Assembly (NCBI GenBank): GCA_024449915.1
Contig: JAMZAV010000968.1
Coordinates: 62,001-126,000 of the forward strand
Direction of reading: 5' to 3'
Length of the DNA stretch: 64,000 nt
DNA from: Sweltsa coloradensis
Taxonomy: Eukaryota; Arthropoda; Insecta; Plecoptera; Chloroperlidae
Positions 32,777 through 46,705 of this stretch are shown here, in pieces; positions within the stretch are counted from its first letter, which is position 1; every line of letters starts with the position of its first letter. Below the pieces are notes generated by a model, which saw nothing but the letters and a program-made list of their open reading frames with translations, did no database searches and was not told the origin of the DNA. The translations under genes and the position numbers were made by a program.

Positions 32777-34037
32777 TATTGTTACAGCATGATAGAGCCA
32801 ATATTCAATACTGTAATGGCGGATGATATAGGAATCTAGAAATGTAAAAACAAAACTTCCAGTATGGAGCATGTTCCTTTCAAGTTTCAACACTAGAAAC
32901 TAGAAAATGTGGTCAAAAGAAACAATTTTTTTAAAATTGCGTCTGTATAGGTGTTCTTGTTACGACGCCATCATGACTGACACTATTTTATATTATACAA
33001 TATACATGATGTGTTGAGATCGAGACAATTACTTTACTAGCAAAAAGAAAGTTCGCTTTTCCGATAATTTGCAAAAATAACCATGCGGACGTCAATGTCA
33101 TAAATAAAATAAATAAAATTAAAGTCACATTTTATATATTTACAATGCTTTTTATAAGTGCGATACAAATCTAATTTCATTAAGAACCTACGATCTCTTT
33201 GGCCTTACGGTACAAATGTAAGTATAGTTTGGGAGAACGCATAACACAGTTGTTTTACAAGGAATTAATTCATTGTTTTCCCACCGATGTTAGACGTATG
33301 AAATATCAAATATGGTAACCCAGTCAATGCATGATCTCGATCCCAAGAACAATCGCTAGCAGACTGCGAGTTCAGCGTGTCGAACTAATGAGGCGTTATA
33401 TGCGCCTTGGTTGACTGATTGGGTGTGTTATGTAAACGCATATTTTAAGACTCGGCCTTGTCGGAATTAGCACAGGCATCCTGAGCCGGCCATAGTTTGC
33501 TCTATAGGCGACACTGACCGAGAAGTTTAGACCTACGCAACCCAGGGGCTTTGCATTTACATGGGCCAATAATATGATGTACCGTACAAATAAGTTGTAT
33601 CCGAACAATTTAATTGTACGACGACATATTCAATATTTCTTGTATGGCTATTCTGTTGAGACTATGTATTACGTATTTGACCTTTTACCTGTAATATAAA
33701 TAATATAATATGAATAGAAATGTGTAGACTGTAGACCACTGTGATCTTTTATATGGCCTAGGCAGGACAAAACCGTTATTGATGAAAACAAATCGTGAGT
33801 CACAAGATGTTGACTTGTGGTTAAACTATCATTAACAGTGTTGTTCCATATAAACAAATATATCCTACCACTATACAAACTACAGATTAATGGGAAATTT
33901 AAATAGGTACAATTATTTGTGTCATTAATTATTATTAATATCACCAGTTCGCTTCTGACGCTGTTGACAAAGTGGCGGGTTAAAGGGCTTTCGTGGGCTT
34001 CTCTCATCATCCAAAGAGTTTGAAAAGGGTTTTTGGT
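32777..34037. other. Unique sequence, no gene recognised
   Basis: Short ORFs only, without domains or supporting splice signals. Confidence 0.4.
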
Positions 34038-34404
34038 TTATTTGGATTAAGGACGCGTCAACCGTTAGGTCATAATGCACCACTCTAGCCTAAGGGGGGG
34101 GGAGGAGGGGCCCATGCTGGTCAGAACCAGCCACGGGTAAGGGCAGGAAGGGGGGTTTCTCACGTCGCGGTCGTCATCGTCTTTGTCATCGTTCGTTGTG
34201 TCATTGTCATCGTCGCCGGGGGGTCGTCAAGGGAAGGGGGCAAGGTCCCCGACGACGATTGTCAGAGCTCGCCTCTAGTTTCGGGGAGTAAGATACTCCG
34301 CTCTTTCTAGCTGATGTTTGCGAGGTGGACTTTTTCTCTTGAATCGCCTTTTACGATTAGCAGAGCCATGCTCTGGGCCAATTCTACCCCGGGCCCAGAC
34401 GGGG
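34038..34404 (+). repeat. GC-rich dispersed repeat C, copy 2
   Basis: Nearly identical to 2384-2751 from TTATTTGGATTAAGGACG to GGGCCCAGACGGGG, with under ten substitutions visible. It lies in unique sequence, so its limits define the repeat: 367-368 bp. Confidence 0.88.
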
Positions 34405-37400
34405 GTCAAGACCCTCTTATTCTCTCATATTCTCATCTGTCTTTATATTATTGTTAACTACTTTAAAAAACAAGAGCTTGCTCTGTTATTTATTGTTTCT
34501 ATGGTATGAATATATTCCTTAATTTTGTAAGCACACTATTTAATTGCTATTGCATGTTGTTTAGCTCTCTCGGTGATGGATTATTATTGTGTCTTTTGTT
34601 TAGTTTATTTTGTTTTGTTTATTTTGTTCATTGTGTAACTTCCCCTCAACGAAAAATCAAAGTGACTTGTTAAGACTTTCTTTTTTTTAAAATGCGAGCG
34701 TTTGATTCCAACCGTGTTTATAGGGTTTACATGGGGAAACCTTGAAGGCCACTAGTGTTTACCGAACTTAAATATTACACGTGTTTCAATCTTAAATAAG
34801 TTTATAACCATTATCACCAATACGTTCATCCATTCCATATTTCAAAATTGTATTTAGTGTGCGGTAGATGTGAGGGAGGGGGAGAGGGAGGGGGAAAGAG
34901 ATCTCTTTCTTGTCAATTTCCTTGATTCATGCAGACGCAGTTGAGCAGTTGACAACAAACCGAAAGTCAATCTACTGCTGAGCGTGAACTATGGATCCCC
35001 GTGTATATCTTATCGTTATCGGTCGCTACAATGGCGATATATTCCTGGATTTCCTTGAATTTCTACAAACTTACTTTCAAAGATCATCTAGCTTATCGTG
35101 TTTGTTTAAGAAGACGTACATTTCTCGTTTTGTTTTCACAACTTTTCCAAGGATTTAGCAACTAGTTGCACGCGCGCATGCACGCACATAATGAGGAAAA
35201 TGTTGTTGATGCGCTAGCATAGCAACCAGCGCTCGATGAAAGTGCTGAACAATGCACCCGCTTCTTACTTCTGGATCGAAGTCATAATAGACAACCGTAT
35301 AACATACAACAAAGATAAATCAGTTTTCCGTGGTGGTTTCATCTAGTATTATTTAGGAACCACAGATTAATGTCATGGTCTATTATTACCAAATTTAAAT
35401 TCAAATTTAATAATCAAGATTAAAGCATGTGTTAATATTTTAAAATAAATAACATTAACAACATTGTTACTGTGGTGTGGTGTGATGTATGATGTGGGTT
35501 CAATTATCTGCAATTTAGTTCCAAAATCTATTTGATTTAAATCGAGGTTATCAGCCTCAACAAAATAACTTATTTATTATTTTCAAAAGTTTAAGGTCAT
35601 CTATTATGGAGCCATTAAACATAAATCAGTATAATGACATTAGAAAATATATTCAAGCATCAAGATGTGGTCTGAAGCCAAGTTTCTTCAAGATTTACCA
35701 CTCAACTCTGAAGTTTTACCTGTTTTAGTGTTACCTTTGAAGGTTGAACCGAAATAAATGTTCAAGATTGGGTACCTGCAACCTGCATTCTGTAAATGTT
35801 GAATGCGATGTTATAATATAAGAAGCAAAATGGTATCGCTTGGCCACGAATGTGATTAGGAGTGATAACGAACACATTTGACCATGAACGAAGTTCTTCA
35901 CCTTGTGTTTTTACTTATACGTATCTTTGATTTTGAAACCATGTGTTATCAGTGGATACTTCTATTTACAGTGGCTTTCCTTGAAAGTTACAACACTCTG
36001 AGACCAAGATAAACACGGTTCAACTTTTGTCACTTCGTTCAACCTAAATGAGAGACTTTCGTCGAGTTTATTGAACAGCCGCTCTTACGCGTTTGTTGAT
36101 GAATATTTACGAGCATCCTGTACAATAATCTGGCTATACTGATCAATACAGTCTTAATAATAGAAATTAGATTAGTTATAATAATATTGAACACCAAATT
36201 ATTTGCCCTACGGAAAGAAAATAACAATGTCGTTATATTTCAATCATTTTCCTAAATCAATCAAGATTTTACGTTCCCGACCACTTTTTAAGTTATACAT
36301 TTTATCATACGATTTATACGAGTTAGGATACATGCTAAATGTTGTTCAAAAATTAGCTATCTCGACCAATCTTCTTTGTAAAACGCCTCCTGTGTCTACA
36401 CAAAATGCAAACATGTACATAAATAAGTGTAATTAGGGTATCTTCTTACAATCGTCTGTGCAAATATTTATGTTCTCAACTCTATCATCAGATCGGTACA
36501 TCTTCCGCGGTCACGTAACTCATGGATTCCTCGTTCAAAAAGCAGACCTATCGAGACCGATGCAAAGTGTTGAGACTTCAGACCCGCACATTGAAATGTG
36601 ATCGGATGCGATTGTTGACCGCACTGGGAACAGGAAATACGTGGTCAGCAGAGTGCTACCAGACTGCACGGTTAGTTGCAGTAACAAGTAGATGATGGCT
36701 GGTATGGTAGGCCTAGTGCCTAGGATTCGAGAAAGCCGGGCAGTCGCGAACCCCAACATACTTTTTCAGGTCCTATTCGTTTACGTTCTATTAGGAAGCC
36801 TGTGCAGTTTTTTAAAGTTACTTTTTAAATTATCAAAAACTATCAAAAAGATTGATTTTTGATGTTGGTTTTAATTTGATGATTTCCACCAGTAATTTTA
36901 ATATTGGGTCTCTCTTGACAAGTTACCAAAGCAAGGTAATAAATATATGAACTTAAATTTCCAAGGGCTTAATGTTTTCTTTGTGTCAAAATGTATGTAC
37001 GATGATTATATGCACAGTTGCACACATATCAAGTAATTAATAGTAGCTAAGAGGTCAACAGCTTCAGCTTGGATAGTGTGTAACTTGAATAAATAAATAG
37101 ACGTGTCGGCTGCAATGTATGAACCTGGCTTATTGGCACAAAACCCGATTGCTTGCTCATTGAACCCTCGAAAATATACTACATACAACTATATTTTGTG
37201 CGTAAATTGTGAATTATAAAGTGCAGCAAAATTTACGCAAAACAGCTTTATTCGCATTTCAAGGCGGAAAGTGCTCAGATGTAATTTATAGTAGTGAGCA
37301 TTTTAGTTGTACGGGTTGTGCCATGTTGAGCTAGAGTTGATATTTTATAGGAAATGGATACACGGTCACATTTTTATGCGAAGGTCGTCGACAATTCAAC

Positions 37401-38449
37401 GATGTGTAAATGGCCGTTCCTATTAGAAATATGTTTTTCCTCATATCTCCCTCCGTCAATATTCAATACGATTATATTGAATACCTGCAATAATATTATG
37501 TATTTATCTACCACGCCCGGCGCCTACCATCGGCTATATTATATAGGGTGCAGAAGCAGACGCAATTAATTGATTTTTTATTTATTTTACGTGTATCCTA
37601 TATCCAGTTAAAAATTATTTACTAATTTACAGTTAAAGTGTTGAAACAACTTGAACTGCAGTTCGACCATTAAAGTGTCAATGAATGTAACTATGGATAT
37701 CTCACTTGTGTATTATCTGTGGCGTCAATTTTTAACGCCCATTTGGTTCGTTACAAAATATGATTACTTTAGTGAAACGCGCGTTAACTTATATAGGGGT
37801 CATTGGCGTCGTCCATGAGATTTTAAGATCACCCTGCAGAAATGTTTCTGTCACGGTTTCAACAGGTGGGCTTAGGATTGACGGACGTGTGAGGGTGCGA
37901 GGGGTGGGCCATGGTCATTGTCCTTGCTGGAAGATACATTAACAAGATCTTTATATCTTCCCAAGCACGTTGGACAAACTTTTTTTACAATGTTAAAATA
38001 TGTCCATTTAAAAACTCGCTTGATCGACAAATCTAGTTAATTTCACATACAGTCTGAACCACTTTTCGACCAACAATTTTCGCCCAACAATTTTGGTTTT
38101 GTGGGACGATGTTAACAAAGGGATGAGCACATGTCGCTGTCAGAGCTAACTTTGGTACTTCAAATATTTTTCCCCCTATGCAAGCTAACGTAATTACTAA
38201 TAATGACCTGTTTTGTTGCATATTTACGGTCAGTTAATAACAAAAGTGAGCATTGTGTTAAAGTGCTCTGATAGCGCAATTCTTAATTCTTACTTAACCC
38301 CAACCCGATAGGACAAAAGATAGAACTTCCAAGTGATCCAGTTTCCAGACTAAACCTCTGCGTTCTGCGTAAAAACCTGGTTTCTCGAGCTCGGCCAACT
38401 GTCTCGGAGTTGGTACGGATGAACGCTATGAACCATGGCACCCGAGACC
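34405..38449. other. Unique AT-rich sequence (about 4 kb), no gene recognised
   Basis: Contains CA/CG-alternating GCACGCGCGCATGCACGC near 35168 and GGGAGGGGGAGAGGG near 34875. ORFs of 60-77 codons have no recognisable content. Confidence 0.4.
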
Positions 38450-38511
38450 GAAGTCGCCAGGGTGGGGAAGTAACTGAACGAAGTCGCCAGGGTGAGGAAG
38501 TAACTGAACGA
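38450..38511 (+). repeat. Tandem duplication, 31-bp unit x2
   Basis: CGAAGTCGCCAGGGTGNGGA followed by AGTAACTGAA occurs twice in direct succession. Confidence 0.92.
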
Positions 38512-39956
38512 ACAACCTCGTTACTTTTTAGTAACTTTTAAAATAACTCGCAAACTTTTTAATTTTATTATATTTTAACGTATCGCATTAGTTATTTCAG
38601 ATTCTAATCAGTTCTGTGACTGTGTGGAATGTGGTTAGACTCCAGATCTAACCATGATTTTGTTTGTTTGTTTGAAACAGGAAACTTGTAATATTATTGT
38701 CGTTTGACGCAGTGAATTCACTTCGTGCATGCTGCCTTGTTGAAAAGAGCATTTCGTTACTATACTCATTGATTTTAATCAATACTATACAACTAATTTT
38801 TTGTTGATTGTATTTTGTAATTGAAACACAAGCCAAATGTGTATGTTATTTATTATTTATTATTTGTTCCGCAACACATTAATTAATTAAATGTGTCACG
38901 AGGACGGCAGAAAAGAGCATAGCTCCAAACACTCTAACTAACCAACCAACCAACTAATTATAAGTAAACTGGGTGATTCTGCTTGCTTTTAGTTTTACCA
39001 CTGGTGATTGGCTTGCTTTATTGCTCATTCTTCCAAAAACATAAGTGCCACGCATTGGTCGATTCTATTAATTTTAGCAAGTTGTTTTCAGTCAACGAAA
39101 AGTGAAAATGAGAAAGTTATTTGGTATGCCTATATTCATAATTATTATGAATTTACCACTTACCGGTATGCTATCAGCAAATAAGATGGAATCGATGGTA
39201 AAAGAATGTGGGCTATATGAATCAAAAACATAAATAATAAGTAAATAAAATAATAACTAGGTGCAATGCTGAAAAGGCTGATATTGCTAATGGTGATATT
39301 GCTGATTGGAGAACCAACTCTGCACTCTACAGATTGTCAATTAATTTAATTTATTCCATTAGAAATGGTGGTGTGTTCTGTGTTTCATCATGTATAGTAC
39401 ATGGGAGGATCACGCATATTTGAAGGTGAACGAGTGTTTTGCATGTTTTCCTAATATTGTAGCCAAGGTTCGGACGAGCACTCGCCCTGCCACTGAACTG
39501 AGCTGTCACACAACACATTCATTTCAGTTGACATTTCGAACGTTTTGGCAAGGCGTCTTTTGCGAGCGTCGCCTCTGCTTGAAACAAGCAAAACACCACC
39601 ACGTGTAACAAACTGTGTCAGTTGGATTGTTAAATAGGCATTACTCTAACTTAAAGAAATGCAAAGATTTGCATTTGATTTGCTAAATAGGCATTTGCTT
39701 AGATCTACCTTGGTTTTTTCAAGTCAATTGTCTGGGTATTAAGAATGAACATCTGCGTTATATGCGATCAGAATCGGGGCCGTTGTTTGAATGAATCTAT
39801 ATTTATAATACACCGTGATTATAGCTTCAGGGAAACGTAATGAATAATGATTGATTCCTCCCTAAATTAGCTGTTATTCCAGTGAATCAATAATCATTTA
39901 TTTATAATATATAGGCCTACAAACAAACGAAATAAATTAAAAATCTGGGTCAAGCT

Positions 39957-40567
39957 GGGGGGGGGGGGGGGGTTTTTTGGACCATGTCTTTACGAGGAAA
40001 AACCTGGTTTAATAACACCACCAAATTGTTTCTTTTAATAACAGTAGGAAAATTCGCACAAAAACCGCAAGACCTTTCCACGAGAACAAAGAACAGTTTT
40101 AAAAGGTATTTCTTGTTGTTGCCAAAAAAAATTACGCAGTTTTTTAAAAACGGTTTTTTTCTTTCGGGTGTTTCTTTTAAACCCAAGCAGAAAAATTTTA
40201 CAACATTGATTTTTTTCCCCTTCAACCGGGGGGGGGGTTTTTGACGAGACAAGGGGGAAACCGATTATATACAGACAAACGAAAATAATTATAAACTGGG
40301 TAACTGGGGGGGGGGGGGGGCTTTACGCAGAAAAAAAAGGTAAAACCTGGTTTTAATAATACCAAATATTTTTTTTTTTTTTCATTGGAAAATTTACCAC
40401 CCAAAACCTTTCCCCGAGAACTGGAACAGTTTTAATGTTATTTTTTTTTTTCCTTTCCCTTTTCTTTTCTTTCTTTTCTATTGATTACCTTTTTTTTTAA
40501 AAATTTTTTTTTTTTCCTTTTCCCCTTCCACCGGTGAATTTTGACGAGACGAGAGGGGGCAAACTAT
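39957..40567 (+). repeat. Diverged tandem duplication (~300 bp units) with poly-G/poly-T tracts
   Basis: Unit 1 (39957-40258) and unit 2 (40306-40567) share in order a poly-G head (16 and 15 G), AAAACCTGGTTT, ATAACACC/ATAATACC, GACCTTTCCACGAG / ACCTTTCCCCGAG, AACAGTTTTAA, TTCCCCTTC-ACCGG and TTTTGACGAGAC. Homopolymers vary between the units. Overlapping ORFs on both strands are artefacts of this composition. Confidence 0.75.
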
Positions 40568-41040
40568 TTTTTGCCGGTTGATAAAATGTCAATTTCTTCT
40601 CTACGGGTTTCCGCTTCCAAAGTCAGTAACTAGAAGAACCTTCTCGTCCCACGGCCATGCGCCGTCCTTGTCATTATCAGTTGACTGCCAGTGCCAAGAA
40701 AAAATAATAAAATGATACGGTCGGTAAAACACCAAACTATCTTACAGTTGATCAACAGTCGGCGTGACTTAGTTCACGGCGCGCCGTGTAGATGGCAGCA
40801 GCAGGTCGAGAGATAAGGGTATCGGATGGGGGCTAGATGGATGACAGGGGAAAACGTGTACTTCCTTACCGGCTGCGCGGCCACCGTCGTACCACCGGGG
40901 GCCCGGAAAAGTAGTGCCGTGTTGGCAGGATGGGAGCGGGCTAACCTTTTTTCGGAGGGGTTTGATGGTTCAAATCTCCTCAAACGTTTTTTTTTAAATT
41001 CTTTTCTTAGTTTTCTTTTTTAAAAAAACAAATATTAAAA
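40568..41040. other. Locally CpG-rich, unrecognised sequence
   Basis: Around 40770-40930 CpG is dense (CACGGCGCGCCGTGTAG, GGCTGCGCGGCCACCGTCG) between two low-complexity arrays. ORFs of 65-69 codons are open on both strands with no recognised domain. CACGGCGCGCCGTG is a perfect 14-bp palindrome. Confidence 0.4.
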
Positions 41041-41430
41041 ATAACAATTTAATGAAAATCCTTTTCGGGGAAAAACCTTCTTTTTTAAATAGAAACGTAA
41101 AGGTTTTTTTAGGTTTTTTTTGGTTTAGGATGACAAAAAAACCTAAAAAATTTGATTAATAAATCTCCTTTTCAGATAAAGTCCTTCATATTTTACATAG
41201 AAATAGGGTTTTTTATTTTTTTTTTTGGGGAATAATGGAAAAAGTTGTACAAATAATGCAAAGAAAAATAATAAATAAAAAAAAAAAAAAAAATTAATAA
41301 AAACTCCCTTTTTCGGATGAAAATCCTTTATAATTTAAAAAAAAAACGTAAAGTTTTGTTGGTTTTTGGTTGAATGGCAAAAAAGTAATATTCTGCGGTG
41401 AAAAATCCTTTATATTTTACCAGAGTTTCC
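41041..41430 (+). repeat. Degenerate tandem array, 3-4 units of ~105-145 bp
   Basis: Each unit starts with a CTCCTTTTCRG / TCCTTTTCGGG-like block, then AAAATCCTT-ATATTTTA, GAAACGTAAAG and a GGTTTTT run. Units begin at about 41057, 41163, 41306 and 41391; the last is partial. Confidence 0.65.
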
Positions 41431-41957
41431 GGATTTCAGGTTAATTTTGTATGGATTGACCATTCCAATCGCTCCTTATTAAGTCTTTATGCAGAAATAT
41501 AAATGATACGTGAAAACACTTAAGGTTTTTGTAGTTTTTTTTTAACGTCGCTTAATGTAATTTACCTAATATAATTAATGAAACATATACTCAGCAAACA
41601 TACTGTAACCACGGCCTAACCAGTGACGCGCCATACTTATGGAACTCCAACGTTAATCCATCAGAACCTATCGCACAGATGAAGTGATTTGAGAAGTCTT
41701 GTCACCGTACTTGAATACATGCGAAACATGACAATCTTTCCAACTTTGACAGTCGAACTGGTAAAGATCTCCAGTAGTCGAAGTAAAGTTTCCAAACTGA
41801 AATTATCTCATAATAATTCATTCATTACTCATTTTTATACATAATGGCAAAATCAATTACTCTGGAAAGTTAGCTATATATTATGTTTTAAAATTTTTCG
41901 GGATTAAACTTACCATTTGGCTGGAAACCTGCTTAGCGAATCAGTCGACTATATTAA

Positions 41958-42587
41958 AGGGGTTTTAACCCTAAACCAAAAAATATATTTCATTCAGGCT
42001 AATAGTAATTTTAAATAAGAAAAATCAAGAACATTGGCCACCATGACCTCCCAAAAATTGTCAAACATGACATTTTTCGAGCTAGGTTCCATCGGCAGAA
42101 ATCTCCCAAAAGGAATAACAAGGGGACGATCTTTATGCCCCGTAACCTTGGAGGATTTTGATCCAAAAATAAATTGCCATTATTGACGTATCTACAGCCT
42201 TTTCCTAAGTTGTCTTTTTTTGTTTGTAATTGGGCAGTAGTTCGTTGTGAAAAAATACTGATTACCAAGCGATGTTAGATTTTCAATGCCATATTTTTGC
42301 GTGTTTGAGGTATTTTATTTAGGACAGTTTCATAGACACGTGTAAAAAAATGCATTTTATATTGGTACTCTGCCTTAGGGTCCTCGTGTGTGGACCACAA
42401 GGTGAAGTCAGCTAAAGCAATTCAAGAAATTTTTCTAAAACACCAATTTTCGAAATTTTTTTTTGATTAAAATTGAAAATTCGTGTTAAGTCACAGTGAC
42501 AAGATATATTTTTTTAACTGTCATTTTAGTGGAGTATTGTGCTATAGATCATGTGGTAAAAAAATAATTTTTTAGTTAATAGCCCCT
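41958..42587. mobile_element. TTAA-type non-autonomous transposon, 630 bp
   Basis: The left end AGGGGTTTTAACCC and, inverted, the right end GTTAATAGCCCCT form short TIRs. TTAA flanks both sides (41954-41957 and 42588-42591), as for piggyBac or Kolobok elements. Further AT-rich pairing follows inside. An 85-codon minus-strand ORF inside has no transposase features. Confidence 0.72.
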
Positions 42588-42591
42588 TTAA

Positions 42592-45500
42592 GGTTAGGAC
42601 AATTGTGAAAGAATGTTCGAGGGTAGGATTGCCGGTCTGACGGAATTTGAACCCGGACTTCCTTTCTGTAATATTATGTTAAATGACAAAAGGAGCCACC
42701 TCAATTCATCTGAATAATAAATCTTACTTCCCGAACACTTGATAATGTAGGAACCTTTTGTCACTGTTATAAACTAATGTTTCACCTTAATTTCGTTAGA
42801 TACAATTTACCAATTGAACAAAATAAGTATTTCTAAGTGAGCGCATCAAAAAATCACCCAAGCGTGATCATATTATCTGTGTTTATAAAAGTTGTTGGTA
42901 TTTTTGTGAGTTTGTAACCGTTTGGTCAGAAAAGGGGGCAAATTTTATTTTACTCCCTTCGATCGTGTGTATCCCTATCTACATTACGCATATCCGTGCA
43001 CTTTAATATTGAAACATGTTATACAAAACATCACTGCACCCATGCAACACGCATTGCATATTTTCTCAATATTTTGTCCTTGATAACGAAATCAACAATG
43101 AAACAGTAACTCTCGGTATCTACAAATCAGTTTATATTTATATAGTAGATAAAGTTATTAGGCTCTGACTGCTTCTTGAATGAATCACATTTTTTCAAAG
43201 TTTTCCATTTTCAACTTGAGATGGGTGCGAGGTACAGGTACGCAAGGTACTGAAAACAAAATTTAAAATTGGAATTGAAATTCCAAAACTTAATATATTT
43301 TGGAACTTCACAATATAACAATTTCCCACACATTATTTGCTCATTTCGGCCACGGTTCAGGGTTCGAAGGAATTAAAACAAACTAAAATTAATTATGCTC
43401 ACTGTGTTGAGAATGTTTTGTTATCGTTCTCATCCTCCAACGATTTCCTTATCTCATCGCAAAGAAAATGCTCGAAACCGAATATATTTCTGGAGTTTTA
43501 ACAAGCACTCAAGTCCCATATTTCGGATTGGAACATGGAATTCACAAACTTGTTTTAGTTAATATCAAAGTTTAAATTCGTGGTCAGAAAACCATTCAAA
43601 GATAAAATCTATTACATTTAAATAAAAATAATAAATCTAAGCTAAGCGTTTTCCAAAACTTGTTTCCGGTATTGAAAGTAGTTAAGAAATCGTCTGGAAA
43701 CCTAATATGTGCCTAAGGCGAGTGTGGCAACGCCTTATTGGTGCTACTAATCTAGTCTAGTCCCCTTCTTGTACACATTGTTGCAACCACGTGCAGCCTA
43801 GTCCAAGCATCATAACCGTTTACTGGTTTAGAGAGGCGGGGCAATAGATTTTAAATTATTCCTCTTACGTCGAAGAAACAAATATAAATAATTAATACCC
43901 CCACTCACACCTCTCCTCCCCACTTCTCCCCCGCAAACAAATTAAATAATGAAGTGATTTAGAATAATCAATATTTCCTCAACCACTGCAATTTCAAAAG
44001 AGATTCATCAATATAGACCGCGCAATTCGTTGACAAAGGGTTTATTGTGGTGGGGGGAAACAGAAGGCTGACATTATGCATTATGCTGCATGCCTACTTA
44101 AATATACCGATCTCTAGTTGGTCATTGTTCCCTCGTCGATGCTGTCGGCGTTTACAGGGTTGGCTTGATCGGCATCAGTTCTCTGACTGAGTGGGTAGAC
44201 TCTCAATATGAATCAATTTTATTTATTTATGCACTACTTGGCTTCACGTTGCCATTATTTTGATATTGTCACCTAACTATGCATATACCGCTGTTGTTTT
44301 AAAAAGAGGGTATGGACATGATTGTCCATAACCCTACACTGGCCGACCTGTCCCGTCATTGGACAGGTAAAACATTAAACAACAATAACATAGGCTACGT
44401 TACTATTATAAGGTAATTTTAATTGTGACTTTTATTCAATTTTAACATAGCTGGTTCTTGCTCGACAATGGCTGCTCCGGTAGAGGTGCACGGCTTACAA
44501 GTTACAAGTTACAAGCAGTGGAGTGATTGTGTAAGCCTGAAACAATGGCAAAACCTGCCTTGCTAATTGGTCTTGGACCAGTGGTTTTAAATGCTAGATA
44601 TTACTTCATTTTTCTATAAAATATATTGCAAAGTTCACTTTGTACCATAACAATGAAAAAATAACATACTGCAGTATAATTTATGTCGAACTAATTTAGG
44701 CCTTGCCGAAAAAGGAAATACTGATTTACCTACGCGAAAAATGTGTGATAACATGGTCGTGGACCGAAATGGCTACATCACGTTTCACGTAGTGAAGGCA
44801 ATCCAGGTGAAAGTAAAAATTTTGTTGAGTGTGCAATTTTTTAATCATTTTACAAATTTTAAGACTGATATATCGTAAAGTATTTACAGATTACAATTTA
44901 AAATATAGTAAAGAAGAATTCAGACGCAAGTATTGCGCCGAAAATAGATGGCAACTTTGTTTTTTAATTGGCTAAAAGCGATGAATTCGTGGTAATAATG
45001 ACTCGAATTTTAGTTTTTAGCGGTGTAAATTAAATTTCGATTCTGCCGTAAATTCCTGCATCTAATTTATTTAGTCGCCATTGCTGGTTCAACTCCCACT
45101 ATACCAATAATGTGGTTTCAAGGTTTCTTTAGGAATAAAATAATGTTGTAATTTCTTTCCATACACGATTAAACAAACAGCTCATAAAGGTATTTTCTTC
45201 TCTTGAAATACAACAAGCTGTCTGCACGTGATTAATAGCACTTTGTTCAATAGACCAGATAGATATTTAACAACACAACTCAATTAGACTTTCATAATTA
45301 AATGCAATCCTAAATGACTTCTCAGGCGAAGTGGAAATAAACTTGTCCAGTCATGCATTAAATTGCAGCAAGTTTATTTTAGGGCGCCTGCAAGTGAAGC
45401 TGAAGACACAAACAGTGCATTGCGCAGTGGCGCGCAGCACAGCCAGCCTTGCGCGTGTGCAAGGAAGAAAACCTTGCCCGTATAATAGGCTCGCGCGAAA

Positions 45501-46628
45501 AACTCAAGGCCATGTTATTTGCTCATTTTTTATTACCGAGTATCAGTCAACATTAACATGTCCTTGACTTGTCTTTAAGATCTCGTAGCCAGGATTATTA
45601 GACACGAGAAGAATTAATAGAACGTAGATATTAAAACCTTTTTGTTAATATGACATGACTTGCACTATGGATGTCATTTTCATGATGATTGTGTTCTACA
45701 TCTAAGCGTAATTAGTTGTTGGTTCGTATATTTTCTTTTTCTAGCAATAATGTAATTTTCTTCGATCTCAATCACTTTGGTTTATTTTCCAACTTTCAAG
45801 CTTTAAATTTGACGACTCACATGACGATGCAATTTACCAACAAATAAACCTCTGCAATAGTATCTCGTTATTTAACTGATATGTAAATGTAACTTGGGAT
45901 TCGGATTACATTACACGTGTATGAAATTGGGCCACAAAGTCCTGCTGAAGAGTTATCTTAGTATATGTCCACATAATAGCTGTGCATGACTCATGAGTGC
46001 GGTGGTTAGGAGCAGATTTGTGCTTTAATGTGTTCCAAATCCCAATTAAATTTTTGGGGTTCTTTTAAAAAAAATAGGCCTAATATTTTTAGAAATCGTG
46101 GCAATGAGCAAAATTATAGCACTTATTGATAATAATTTGTTTGTTTCTATTTCCTGTGGAACGCGGTCAGTAATTTTAGGCCAGTTCCTTCAAAAACATT
46201 TCCATTTTTGTTAGTTTTCGATCGCTCTGATTTTCATCAGATTGCTGTGTATCGCAACGAGAGACGTAGCTCATTTGTGACGTATGTGAGGTCATCAATT
46301 CGTTACCCACCACCAGCAATTCCTGCCTAAACCCACACGCATTACTTTTATTTTATTCCATTGTGTATAACGAGTGTTTTGCTGCCAGTGCCAGGCGTGA
46401 GTAGGCTAGCACGCATTGCGACGCCTTGCACGTGTATCACGCAATGGTGGTGAGGACACCACGCAACGCAAGAGCGCGTATTAGCACACACATACAGGGC
46501 TGCGTTTTGTTTTAAGAATAGTTTCAACCTTTACTAAACTTCTAGCTATGCTGCAACGGATGCTCCGCAGGACAATAGGTTCAAGTTGTGTTGTGTTGAG
46601 AGCTTGACCCCCAGTCAACCGTAGCAGT
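42592..46628. other. Mostly unique sequence (about 4 kb); one weak first-exon candidate
   Basis: Holds a tRNA-like segment (42636-42710, minus; B-box GGGTTCAAATTCC), the 21-codon exon candidate at 44468-44530, and CpG clusters near 45420-45500 and 46390-46480. Otherwise nothing is recognised. Confidence 0.4.
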
Positions 46629-46705
46629 CTGCGGTGGCTCACACAGTTTGGTCCGTCGGGGAAGTTTAGAAGCAAGGAGCGTGGGTTCGAATCCCACAAC
46701 GCAAT
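46629..46705 (+). repeat. tRNA-like segment (SINE head or tRNA pseudogene)
   Basis: GTGGGTTCGAATCCCAC is a perfect T-arm (5-bp stem, B-box). The A-box-like GGCTCACACAGTTTGGTCC lies upstream at tRNA spacing. The flanks CTGCGGT and AACGCAA pair at 5 of 7 acceptor positions. No convincing anticodon stem, so a working tRNA gene is unlikely. Confidence 0.45.

Noticed and set aside
39950..40404. ORFs of 60-100 codons open on both strands
   Set aside because: They run through poly-G and poly-T tracts in a diverged tandem duplication; no domain, and open frames arise from the low complexity.
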